39,618 bases of DNA from an uncultured Gammaproteobacteria bacterium (GTDB lineage: Bacteria > Pseudomonadota > Gammaproteobacteria > GCA-2729495). Position numbers and translations under genes: made by a program. The notes under the pieces were generated by a model. The model worked only from the letters and a program-made list of their open reading frames with translations. It was not told the origin of the DNA and did no database searches. The DNA lies in the NCBI GenBank assembly GCA_947258805.1, contig CAMYJV010000017.1:1-39618 (forward strand). The letters are read 5' to 3'. This document shows, piece by piece, positions 14,303 to 21,979 of the stretch (its first letter is position 1; each line of letters opens with the position of its first letter).

Positions 14303-17028
14303 CGAAGCGCCCGCGGCTGATCCTGGTCGACGGCTCCTCCTACCTGTACCGGGCCTTTCACGCGTTGCCGGAACTCAGCAATTCGGCGGGGGAACCCACT
14401 GGTGCAGTACACGGCGTGCTGAACATGCTGAACAAGCTGCAGCGCGACCTGGAACCGACACACCTGGCCGTGGTCTTCGACGCGCCCGGCAAGACCTTCC
14501 GCGACCAACTCTACGCTGAATACAAGGCCAACCGCCCGCCGATGCCGGACGACCTGCGCGCGCAGATCGACCCGCTGCTGGAAGCCGTGCAGGCTGGCGG
14601 CCTGCCGATGCTGCGTATGCCCGGGGTAGAAGCGGACGACGTAATCGGCACGCTCGCGCAACGCGCGGTGGCCGCCGACATGGACGTCACCATTGTCACC
14701 GGCGACAAAGACATGGCCCAGCTGGTGGGACCCCACGTGGACCTGCTGGACACGATGCCCCGGGGCCCAAGCCGCGAACCGCGCGCGACGAATACCGACG
14801 GGGTGGTGGAACGCTTTGGCGTCCGCGCGGCGCAGATCACCGACTACCTGGCCCTGGTGGGCGACAGCTCCGACAACATTCCCGGCGTGCCGAAGGTGGG
14901 CGCCAAGACCGCGGCTGCACTGCTGCAACACTACGACCATGTTGAAGACATTCTGGCCGACATCGACGGTGTTGCAGCCTTGGCGATACGCGGTGCAAAG
15001 GGCCTCGCCGGGCGCCTGGAGGAATACCGGGACACCGTCACGATGTCCAAGGATCTCGCGACGATCCGTTGCGAGCTCGAACTCGATGTCGAACCCGCAG
15101 CGCTGACGCCGGGTGAGCCCGAACTCGAGCGATTGAGACCTCTTTACGAACGCCTGGAACTGCGGCGACTGCTCGATGCGCTGCCGGAGGCGGATGAATC
15201 TCATCAACCGCGCCAGCACGCGACGGACTACACCGTTATCCAGGATCAGGCAGCTCTCGATAGCTGGATGGCGAAGTTAGCCGACGCGAATCCTGTGGCC
15301 TTCGATACGGAAACCGACAGCCTCGATTACATGCAGGCCACTATCGTCGGCGTGTCTTTCGCCGTCGCCCGGGGGGTAGCCGCCTACCTGCCGCTGGCGC
15401 ACAAGGGTCCGGACCAGCCCGAGCAGCTGGACCGGGAAGCCACGCTGGAAGGGCTGCGACCGTGGCTGGAGGACCCGGCGCGCGACAAAGTCGGCCACCA
15501 CCTGAAATACGATGCGCACGTACTGCGTAACCACGGCATCAGCCTGGCCGGCATCACGTGGGACACGATGCTCGAGTCCTATGTGCTGAACAGTGCCAGC
15601 AATCGTCACGACCTCGACTCCGTCGCGCGCCAGTACCTGGGAGTGGAAACCATCCGTTTCGAAGACGTCGCGGGCAAGGGTGCGAAACAGATCACCTTCG
15701 ACCAGGTGCCGCTGGAACAGGCCGCGCCCTATGCGGCAGAAGATGCAGACGTCGCGCTGCAACTGCACCAGGCCCTGTGGCCCCAGCTGAAAGCCACCGG
15801 CGAACTGGCCGATGTCTATGCAGACATCGAACGACCGCTGGTGCCCGTGCTCCTCGCCATGGAAGAAACGGGTGTGCTCGTCGACCGTGACCTGCTGGCC
15901 AAGCTGAGCCGGGAATTCACCGGGCAGATGGCCAAACTGGAAGCCGCGGCCTACCAACAGGCAGGCCATCCGTTCAATCTCGGCTCACCCAAGCAACTGC
16001 AGGAAATCCTCTACAACGAACTGGGACTGCCGGTGCTGCGCAAAACACCCAAAGGCCAACCGTCGACGGCCGAAGGCGTGCTGGCCGAACTCAGTGACGA
16101 ACACGAACTGCCGCGCCTGATTCTCGACTACCGGGGCCTGAGCAAGCTGAAGTCCACCTACACGGATAAGTTGCCTACACAGATCAATTCGCGCACCGGG
16201 CGCATTCACACCTCTTATCACCAGGCAGTTACGTCCACGGGCCGGTTGTCGTCTTCCGACCCGAACCTGCAGAACATCCCGATACGCAACGCGGAGGGCC
16301 GCCGCATCCGCCAGGCCTTTATCGCACCCGACGGCTGGCTGTTGCTGGCCGCCGACTACTCGCAGATAGAACTCAGGATCATGGCGCACATCTCCGGCGA
16401 CGCGGGACTCCTGAAAGCCTTTGCCAAAGATCAGGACATTCACCAGGCTACCGCAGCCGAAGTGTTCGGCGCGGCGCCTGGCGAGGTCACCGCCGATCAG
16501 CGGCGCAGCGCGAAGGCCATCAACTTCGGCCTGATCTACGGCATGTCTGCCTTCGGGCTCGCGCGCCAGCTGGCGATATCCCGGGACGAAGCCCAGGGTT
16601 ACGTCGACCTGTACTTCGAGCGCTATCCCGGGGTGAAGGCCTATATGGACGAAACGCGCGCGCGCGCCCACGAGCATGGCTACGTCGAAACGGTATTCGG
16701 CCGGCGACTGTACCTGCCGGAAATCGCAGCCCGCCAGGCCCAGCGTCGCCAGGCTGCCGAACGGGCGGCTATCAACGCACCAATGCAGGGCACCGCGGCC
16801 GACATCATCAAGCGCGCCATGCTGGCCGTGGCCGACTGGCTGGCAACGGAACACAACGGCGCCCGGCTGATCATGCAGGTGCATGATGAACTGGTGCTGG
16901 AAGTGCCGGAACAGAACCTGGCCGCGGTGCAGAAGCGAATCTGCGAGCTGATGGCCGGTGCCGCTGATCTAAAGGTACCGCTGAAGGTAGCCGCCGGCAG
17001 CGGTCGCAACTGGGACGAAGCGCACTGA
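14299..17028 (+). CDS. polA: DNA polymerase I
   Basis: This 909-residue protein has all three PolI domains. The N-terminal 5' nuclease has LILVDGSSYLYRAFHALP, VEADDVIGTLA and GDKDMAQLV. The 3'-5' exonuclease is apparently active, with DTET (Asp336, Glu338). The polymerase has motif A DYSQIELR (Asp686), motif B RRSAKAINFGLIYGMS and motif C QVHDELVLEV (His862-Glu864). It fills gaps in repair and replaces RNA primers. It starts with GTG at 14299, overlapping lptM by 4 bases, so it may be read through from the arginine operon unless an internal promoter exists. A plus-strand terminator follows at 17207. Confidence 0.96.
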   Translation: MTKRPRLILVDGSSYLYRAFHALPELSNSAGEPTGAVHGVLNMLNKLQRDLEPTHLAVVFDAPGKTFRDQLYAEYKANRPPMPDDLRAQIDPLLEAVQAGGLPMLRMPGVEADDVIGTLAQRAVAADMDVTIVTGDKDMAQLVGPHVDLLDTMPRGPSREPRATNTDGVVERFGVRAAQITDYLALVGDSSDNIPGVPKVGAKTAAALLQHYDHVEDILADIDGVAALAIRGAKGLAGRLEEYRDTVTMSKDLATIRCELELDVEPAALTPGEPELERLRPLYERLELRRLLDALPEADESHQPRQHATDYTVIQDQAALDSWMAKLADANPVAFDTETDSLDYMQATIVGVSFAVARGVAAYLPLAHKGPDQPEQLDREATLEGLRPWLEDPARDKVGHHLKYDAHVLRNHGISLAGITWDTMLESYVLNSASNRHDLDSVARQYLGVETIRFEDVAGKGAKQITFDQVPLEQAAPYAAEDADVALQLHQALWPQLKATGELADVYADIERPLVPVLLAMEETGVLVDRDLLAKLSREFTGQMAKLEAAAYQQAGHPFNLGSPKQLQEILYNELGLPVLRKTPKGQPSTAEGVLAELSDEHELPRLILDYRGLSKLKSTYTDKLPTQINSRTGRIHTSYHQAVTSTGRLSSSDPNLQNIPIRNAEGRRIRQAFIAPDGWLLLAADYSQIELRIMAHISGDAGLLKAFAKDQDIHQATAAEVFGAAPGEVTADQRRSAKAINFGLIYGMSAFGLARQLAISRDEAQGYVDLYFERYPGVKAYMDETRARAHEHGYVETVFGRRLYLPEIAARQAQRRQAAERAAINAPMQGTAADIIKRAMLAVADWLATEHNGARLIMQVHDELVLEVPEQNLAAVQKRICELMAGAADLKVPLKVAAGSGRNWDEAH

Positions 17029-17085
17029 CCGGGGACATTCCGCGTCGGACGCAGCATGTCCTCTTAATGCAAAGCAGCAAACTGA

Positions 17086-17127
17086 CCCGGCGATCGCCGG
17101 GAACTTTAGACCCGTTCTAAGCTCAAA
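17086..17127 (+). promoter_or_regulatory. sigmaE (RpoE/AlgU)-type promoter with adjoining 16-base palindrome
   Basis: GGAACTT at 17100-17106 followed after 16 bases by TCAAA at 17123-17127 matches the sigmaE consensus (GGAACTT, 15-17 bases, TCnnA) and predicts a start near 17134. Immediately upstream and touching the -35 is the perfect palindrome CCCGGCGATCGCCGGG (17086-17101), a possible regulator site. The promoter lies downstream of the polA stop and points toward a terminator at 17250, with no reading frame between them. Confidence 0.6.
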
Positions 17128-17133
17128 TCTATC

Positions 17134-17250
17134 GGGCGCCTCGAGTGCCCCCCGCTAACCTCCCTGAGCGGGTAATGATAGCCGGTCACCCCAAACCGGT
17201 TGACTTGGCCTCGGGCGCACCCCTGTACTCCGCGTCCGAGGCCTTTTTTT
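17134..17250 (+). ncRNA. ErsA-like small RNA candidate between polA and engB
   Basis: The predicted ~117-base transcript is framed by a sigmaE-type promoter and a Rho-independent terminator. It folds into three stems. The first is CCCGCT (17151-17156) with AGCGGG (17167-17172), around a loop that exposes CCTCCC, complementary to ribosome binding sites. The second is CCGGT (17182-17186) with ACCGG (17195-17199). The third is the terminator stem. This is the location of Spot 42 in E. coli and of ErsA, the envelope-stress (sigma22-dependent) sRNA of Pseudomonas, where the flanking genes polA-engB-cytochrome c4-dsbA are also in this order. The 3' half is antisense to the end of engB. Targets are unknown, and sequence similarity to ErsA is not claimed. 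Confidence 0.6.
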
Positions 17251-17836
17251 GTGTGCCAGCCAGCAGCGCCTTGAGGCTGCGCCGTGCGGTGTCCAGGCCC
17301 TGGTCCTTGGTGGCGGAAAACAGCTGCACTTCGGCCTGCGCCCCGAGCTCCTTGCGGACCTGCGCCAGGGCCTTGGCGGCCGCCTCGCGCTTGAGCTTGT
17401 CGGCCTTGGTCAGCAACACGTGCACCGGGCAGCCGATATCCCGGCACCAGTCCAGCATTTGCCAGTCGAAGTCGCCGAGTTGCCGCCGGATGTCCACCAC
17501 CAGCATCAGGCCGGTCAGGGACTGCCGGTTCTCAAAATACTCCACCAGCAGGCCCTGCCAGTGATCCCGCAACGCGCGGCTGACCCGGGCATAGCCGTAA
17601 CCGGGCAGATCCACCAGTCGGCGGCCCTCGCCGAGGTCGAAGAAGTTGATTAATTGAGTGCGCCCGGGCTGCTTGCTGGTGCGCGCGAAGGCGCGCCGGT
17701 TGACGATGCGGTTGATCGCACTGGACTTCCCCGCATTGGAACGGCCGGCAAAGGCCACCTCGGTGCCCGTGTCGGGGACGAACTGCTCGGGCCGGAAAGC
17801 GCTGACCAGGAATCGGGCATCGGGATACTGGGACAT
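17186..17836 (-). CDS. engB: Ribosome biogenesis GTP-binding protein EngB/YsxC
   Basis: EngB is a small essential GTPase needed for large-subunit assembly. The 216-residue protein has the P-loop GRSNAGKSS (from residue 31), the switch segment KQPGRTQLINFF, G3 DLPGYGYARV, G4 LLTKADK and G5 FSATKDQG. The C-terminal ~20 residues are poorly conserved and are encoded over the antisense terminator of polA/sRNA. It is divergent from the cytochrome c4 gene. Position beside polA is conserved in gammaproteobacteria. Confidence 0.94.
   Translation of the reverse strand: MSQYPDARFLVSAFRPEQFVPDTGTEVAFAGRSNAGKSSAINRIVNRRAFARTSKQPGRTQLINFFDLGEGRRLVDLPGYGYARVSRALRDHWQGLLVEYFENRQSLTGLMLVVDIRRQLGDFDWQMLDWCRDIGCPVHVLLTKADKLKREAAAKALAQVRKELGAQAEVQLFSATKDQGLDTARRSLKALLAGTQKKASDAEYRGAPEAKSTGLG
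17207..17250 (+). terminator. Rho-independent terminator after polA and the sRNA candidate
   Basis: GGCCTCGG (17207-17214) pairs perfectly with CCGAGGCC (17236-17243), followed by seven Ts (17244-17250). It lies inside the 3' end of engB, on the opposite strand. Confidence 0.85.
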
Positions 17837-17863
17837 AAGACTCCGGTGCCGGTGGTCGCCGGC

Positions 17864-17880
17864 CTACACCGTTGGTGTAG
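17864..17880. promoter_or_regulatory. Inverted repeat between engB and cytochrome c4
   Basis: CTACACC-GTT-GGTGTAG is a perfect dyad with 7-base arms in the 99-base divergent region. A TAGAAT hexamer (17878-17883) overlaps its right edge and could be the -10 of the cytochrome gene; no convincing -35 is visible. It could be a regulator site for one or both genes. Confidence 0.35.
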
Positions 17881-17935
17881 AATGCGCGCCTTTCCAGAGT
17901 CTAGCACGCCCCGGAAACGGGGCCGTTTCGACGTG

Positions 17936-18540
17936 ATGCAAATTTTGAATCCCCAGCGGCTTGCCGCATTCATGATCTGCGCGCTCTTGAGCGCCCCGGT
18001 CGCACTGGCCCAGGGCTCTGCGGAAGCCGGGCAACAGAAGGCTGCCACCTGTGCGGCCTGCCACGGCCAGGACGGCAACAGCCTGAATCCTGAATGGCCC
18101 AGCCTGGCAGGTCAGCACGAGCAGTACATTGTGAAGGCACTGAAGGCATACCGTCCCGGTGGTAGCCGCAATAACGTACTGATGCTGGGCCAGGTTGCCG
18201 CACTGTCCGATCAGGACATGGCGGACCTCGGTGCGTATTTCGCCGCACAGCCGCGAGCGCCGCTGATGGCCGACCCGGATCTCGTCGCCGCCGGCGAACG
18301 CCTGTACCGCGGGGGCAATCAGGATAAGGGCATCAGCGCCTGCATGGCAGCGTCGGTAATCCGGCGGCCGCCTACCCGGCAGTGGCCGGTCAACACGCGA
18401 CCTACACAGCCAACAGTCTGCGCGCCTACGCCACCGAGGCACGGGCATCCGATCCCAACCAGATGATGCGCAATATCTCTGCCCTGCTGAGCGACGACGA
18501 CATTCGTGCCGTGTCGTCCTACATCCAGGGCCTCGAATAA
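17936..18540 (+). pseudogene. Dihaem cytochrome c4, frame disrupted at the second haem motif
   Basis: Cytochrome c4 is a periplasmic two-haem electron carrier that can feed terminal oxidases. The reading begins at ATG 17936 with a signal peptide ending in PVALA, then the first haem site CAACHG and the LMADPDLVAAGERLYRGG linker. At the second site the sequence reads ACMAASV instead of ACMACHG, and the frame is lost. The rest of the domain (GNPAAAYPAVAGQHATY, DPNQMMRNISALLSDDDI, SYIQGLE) is in another frame, ending at TAA 18540. The shift fits loss of 10 or 16 bases (1 modulo 3) carrying the CxxCH histidine. GGC repeats around the junction could have mediated a deletion. Restored length would be ~205 residues, normal for c4. 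Synteny with dsbA is as in Pseudomonas. Confidence 0.82.
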
Positions 18541-18586
18541 ACCAGCGTCCGGCGTTACCGGGCGCGCTGCCGGAAGGATTTCCACG

Positions 18587-19438
18587 ATGAACATGCACCG
18601 ACTTTTTCTGCTCCTGCTGGTCGCCTTCATCGTCAGCGCCTGCGGCAACGACGACAAGGCGACAGGTCCAGCGCCTGCAGCGATGACCGAGAGTGCAAGG
18701 GCGCCAGCCACGGCACCCGCTGAGACCACGGCCGTCGTAGAGGAAGAGATTTCTCCGGCTGCCGAAGAAGCGCCGGTTCCGCCGGCTGCGATAGAGGCGG
18801 AAATTCCCGTAGCTGCCACAGAGGCGATGGAAGACAAGCCGCCGGCCGCTGCCGCGCCGGACAAGGCCAACTGGCAGTACTCAGCCGGGCAGCACTACTC
18901 GCAGCTCACCTCGGCCCAAGGCACCAGCGGCGGCCCGGGCGGCGTCGAGGTCACCGAAGTCTTCTGGTACGGCTGCCCGCACTGCTTCAGCTTTGATCCC
19001 ATCATCACCCGCTGGGAAGACGAACAGCCGGCAGATGTCCGCTTTGTCAGGTTGCCGGTGATGTGGAATCCGACCAACGAGATTCACGCGCGCATGTACT
19101 ACACCGCCGAGGCCCTGGGCAAACTCGATGAAATGCACCAGGCTTTCTTCACCGCATTGCACCGGGACGGCAAGACCCTGACGCGGGAAGCGGATATTCG
19201 GCAGGTCTTCGCTGACTTCGGCGTCAGTAACGACGAGTTCGACAATACCTTCAGGTCCTTCACCGTGGAGAGCAAGCTGAAGAGAGCAAAGGACCTGACG
19301 CAGCGTTACAAGATCCGCAGCGTCCCGGTCATCGTGGTAGACGGCAAGTACGTGGTAGACGGCCCGCAGGTCAAGAGCTACGGCGACATGCTTGCTGTCA
19401 CGGACGAGCTGGTCGCGAAAGAGCGCTTCGACCGCTAG
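18587..19438 (+). CDS. dsbA: Thiol:disulfide interchange protein DsbA, lipoprotein form with long linker
   Basis: DsbA oxidises cysteines in the periplasm. The C-terminal ~185 residues are a DsbA fold with the CPHC active site (Cys130, Cys133) in EVFWYGCPHCFSFDP and the cis-Pro segment IRSVPVIVVDGKYVV. The N-terminus is unusual. A lipobox (FIVSAC, Cys19) suggests lipid anchoring, and a ~75-residue Ala/Pro/Glu-rich stretch follows before the fold, making the protein 283 residues instead of ~210. GGAAGGA lies 9 bases before ATG 18587. It follows the cytochrome c4 gene by 46 bases and converges with moaE with one base between stops. Confidence 0.88.
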   Translation: MNMHRLFLLLLVAFIVSACGNDDKATGPAPAAMTESARAPATAPAETTAVVEEEISPAAEEAPVPPAAIEAEIPVAATEAMEDKPPAAAAPDKANWQYSAGQHYSQLTSAQGTSGGPGGVEVTEVFWYGCPHCFSFDPIITRWEDEQPADVRFVRLPVMWNPTNEIHARMYYTAEALGKLDEMHQAFFTALHRDGKTLTREADIRQVFADFGVSNDEFDNTFRSFTVESKLKRAKDLTQRYKIRSVPVIVVDGKYVVDGPQVKSYGDMLAVTDELVAKERFDR

Positions 19439-19439
19439 T

Positions 19440-19919
19440 TTATTGCCCGGCCCGGCCGCCGGACGCAGTGGCCGGCGGTGACTGCGTCGCCGCGCTCGCG
19501 CAGGCTTCGCAGTTGACCCAACCGGAATCCCCGTCCGCGTAGTGTTCTTTCTTCCAGATGGGCACGCGGTGTTTCACTTCGTCGATAATGTAGCGACACG
19601 CGGCAAACGCCGAATCACGATGGTGTGAACTGACACCGACCCAGACGGCCATCTGACCGAGCTCGAGGCTGCCCAGCGCATGCACGCACGACGCATGCTC
19701 GATCTGAAACCGGTCCAGCACCTCGGCGATGATGCGCTCACCCTCTTTTACGCCAAGGCGCTCGTAGGCCTCATACTCCAGGCGCTGCACGTCGCGACCG
19801 TCGTTGTGATTGCGCACCCAGCCCTCGAAACTCACATAGCCGCCACAGGCCTGATCGTGCAGCGGCGCCAGGTGGTCGGCTGGAGACACCGAGCCGCGGA
19901 CAAATTTGAATGTATTCAT
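19440..19919 (-). CDS. moaE: Molybdopterin synthase catalytic subunit MoaE
   Basis: MoaE, with the thiocarboxylated MoaD tail, inserts the dithiolene sulfurs into precursor Z. The 159-residue protein has FEGWVRNHNDGRDVQRLEYEAY, VHALGSLELGQMAVWVGVSSHHRDSAF (split here as two conserved blocks) and the catalytic lysines in HRVPIWKKEHYADG. The last ~20 residues are low-complexity and lie beyond the usual end. Its start overlaps the moaD stop by 4 bases. Confidence 0.93.
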   Translation of the reverse strand: MNTFKFVRGSVSPADHLAPLHDQACGGYVSFEGWVRNHNDGRDVQRLEYEAYERLGVKEGERIIAEVLDRFQIEHASCVHALGSLELGQMAVWVGVSSHHRDSAFAACRYIIDEVKHRVPIWKKEHYADGDSGWVNCEACASAATQSPPATASGGRAGQ

Positions 19920-20155
19920 CCGCCGGCGACCGGCGGAATGAAGACCACGGAATCTCCGTCCGCCAGCCCAGTCTGCCAGTCGCCGAATTCGTCGTTGACC
20001 GCGACTTTCAGCTGGCCGATGGCGGGAAACTCGTGGCGACCGTTCAACTCGGCGTATAGCTGGTCGACGGTCTGCGCGTCGGTGGCGATTTCTTCACTGC
20101 TCACGCCGGTATGTTCCCGCAGCGCGGCAAAGTATTCGATGCGTATCGTCTTCAT
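19916..20155 (-). CDS. moaD: Molybdopterin synthase sulfur carrier subunit MoaD
   Basis: The 79-residue ubiquitin-fold protein ends in PPVAGG, the diglycine that is adenylated and thiocarboxylated as sulfur donor for MoaE. I begin at ATG 20155 (MKTIRIEYFAALREHTG), which fits the family. A TTG three codons upstream is the only in-frame extension and lacks a clear ribosome binding site. It is overlapped by moaE and lies 46 bases downstream of the mocA-like gene. Confidence 0.9.
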   Translation of the reverse strand: MKTIRIEYFAALREHTGVSSEEIATDAQTVDQLYAELNGRHEFPAIGQLKVAVNDEFGDWQTGLADGDSVVFIPPVAGG

Positions 20156-20201
20156 AGTCGCCAAGAACTTACACGGGGCGCCTGCGCACTGACAAGGCGA
20201 T

Positions 20202-20792
20202 TCAGGCCGGTCCGTTGGCCAGGTCGGCAGGTCGATCTATATCCCAGGAAGCGGCCGGCATCGGCACCTCGGTCAACGCCTCGGCGTCGCGCAACAGCGA
20301 CCGAGCCCCCCGATCACCCTGCAACTCCGTCAGCCTTGGCCAGTCACAGCGCGCGAAAATCGCCGGCACGCCCGGCGCACCGGCGTAGACTGCAGCGGCC
20401 GGTTGCTCCGGGGCAGCGCGCCATGCGCTGGCCAGTGCATCGTATTGGCGAGTATCGACACCCGGCTGGTCGGCCACGGCCAGCAGCACCGCATCAGCTT
20501 CGGGAGCCAGCGCGGCAATGCCCTGGCGAATGGATGCTGCCATTCCCTCCCGCCAGCCAGGATTGTAAACGCAACGCGCCGGCTCACTGGCCAGGGCCGT
20601 CACCACAGCTTCGTGGTATGCGCCGGTAACTACCAGCACCCCGACATCGCACACCGGCGCAATCGACCGCACGGTCTTCACCACCAGGCTCAGGCCATTG
20701 ATCAGCGCCAGCTGTTTTGGCCGGCCGAAACGGCTGGCCGCTCCGGCGGCGAGGATCAGCCCCGCGAGCTTTTTTGGCGGTTCAGCAGTCAT
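20202..20792 (-). CDS. MocA-like molybdenum cofactor nucleotidyltransferase
   Basis: The 196-residue protein has the nucleotidyltransferase start GLILAAGAASRFGRPKQL, then NPGWREGMAASIRQG and VLLAVADQPG. This pattern is found in MocA, which transfers CMP to molybdopterin for xanthine-dehydrogenase-type enzymes, and in related MobA-like proteins. GRPKQL and the MAASI segment favour MocA over MobA. The context with moaD and moaE supports a molybdenum-cofactor role. CTP versus GTP use cannot be read with certainty here. Confidence 0.78.
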   Translation of the reverse strand: MTAEPPKKLAGLILAAGAASRFGRPKQLALINGLSLVVKTVRSIAPVCDVGVLVVTGAYHEAVVTALASEPARCVYNPGWREGMAASIRQGIAALAPEADAVLLAVADQPGVDTRQYDALASAWRAAPEQPAAAVYAGAPGVPAIFARCDWPRLTELQGDRGARSLLRDAEALTEVPMPAASWDIDRPADLANGPA

Positions 20793-20939
20793 CGGTAAAG
20801 GCTAGTCTGCGCACTGCCCCACGTCCAACCTTTGCGAATCCACGGGCATTTGCCGCCCTGGGTTCTGCACAACAGCGAAACGCCCTGCCGACAGACTGCG
20901 CTTTGATTAGAATGGGGACGAGGGGACGCAATACAGCAA

Positions 20940-21923
20940 ATGCATAAAGATCGGATACTGGTGGTGGTGGACCCCACCGCGGCAGAGCAGCCGGCTGCGA
21001 CGCGCGGTCTGCAGCTGGCCGCAGCGCTGGATTGCGACCTGGAACTGTTGATCTGCCATCACGACCCGCGCATCAGCATGCGGCGGCTGTTCGCCGCCGT
21101 CGAGCGCGAAGCGCTGCGTGAACAAGCCCTGCGGCATCAGCTCGGCTATCTGAACTCGCTGCGCGCGGAACTCGGTGCCGACGACGTGCACATCGTCACG
21201 CGCGCGGTCTGGGACTCCCCGCTGGCCGAGGGCATCATCCGCGCGGCTCTGCGTGACGATCCACGCCTGTTGCTGAAAGACACGCACCACCATACGGCGA
21301 TTGCCCGCACGCTGTTCACGAGCACCGACTGGCATCTCATTCGCGACTGCCCCACACCACTGTGGCTGGTCAAGACCCCAGCCATGAACCAGCCGCGGAT
21401 ACTGGCTGCCGTCGATCCCACCCATGAACACGAAAAACCCGCGGCCCTGGACGACGCGGTGCTGGCCCAGGCTGCCACGCTGGCGAGGGCCCTCGGCGGT
21501 GAGCTGCACGTCTATCACGGCTACGACACCCTCGGAGATATCGCCAACGCGGGGTCTCTGGCCATGACACCCGCACCCATTGCGGTGGAAGAGATCAGCG
21601 CTCGAGTCAATGCCGAACACCAAGCCGCGTTCGCCGAACTGATGGCCCCGCATGACATCCCGGACTCACACCAGCACCTGTTGGCAGGCGATCCAGCGAC
21701 CGTGCTGCCCGGCCTCGCAGGCGAGCTGGGCGCCGCCGTGCTGGTGATGGGGGCAGTCGCCCGCGGCCGCCTGCAACGGGCTGTAATTGGCAGCACCGCC
21801 GAGCGAGTGCTCGATTATTTGCCCTGCGATGTGCTTATCGTTAAACCGCCGGGCTTCGACAGCAGCGTGACCTACAAGGCGCAATCGGCAGACTTCATGG
21901 AACTGCACGGGGCCGACGACTAG
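20940..21923 (+). CDS. uspE: Tandem-domain universal stress protein, UspE-like
   Basis: Two Usp domains occupy residues ~1-145 and ~150-310 of this 327-residue protein. The first has the start RILVVVDPTA but no clear nucleotide-binding glycine motif. The second has GAVARGRLQRAVIGSTAERVL followed by CDVLIVKPPGF, the G-2x-G-9x-G(S/T) ATP-binding pattern. This asymmetry is usual in UspE. The stop overlaps a possible GTG of the FixL-like gene (TAGTG), placing it first in an apparent stress/oxygen-sensing operon. Similar pairings with oxygen-responsive regulators are common, so control by low oxygen is plausible. Upstream, 20793-20939 holds no gene and no promoter I would defend. Confidence 0.88.
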   Translation: MHKDRILVVVDPTAAEQPAATRGLQLAAALDCDLELLICHHDPRISMRRLFAAVEREALREQALRHQLGYLNSLRAELGADDVHIVTRAVWDSPLAEGIIRAALRDDPRLLLKDTHHHTAIARTLFTSTDWHLIRDCPTPLWLVKTPAMNQPRILAAVDPTHEHEKPAALDDAVLAQAATLARALGGELHVYHGYDTLGDIANAGSLAMTPAPIAVEEISARVNAEHQAAFAELMAPHDIPDSHQHLLAGDPATVLPGLAGELGAAVLVMGAVARGRLQRAVIGSTAERVLDYLPCDVLIVKPPGFDSSVTYKAQSADFMELHGADD

Positions 21924-21979
21924 TGCCCGCGCGAGACGGCTGGCCGCAAGCGCAGTCGTCATTGTATCGTTGTCTGCCT

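Noticed and set aside
17100..17120. TCTAA at 17116 as the -10 of the sigmaE-type promoter
   Set aside because: The spacing to GGAACTT would be 9 bases, too short; TCAAA at 17123 gives 16.
17029..17185. A small protein gene between polA and engB
   Set aside because: No convincing start, ribosome binding site or coding pattern; the palindrome, promoter and stem-loops fit an sRNA better.
20880..20940. An FNR box (TTGATTAGAATGGG) upstream of the UspE-like gene
   Set aside because: Only the left half-site matches; the right half does not resemble ATCAA.
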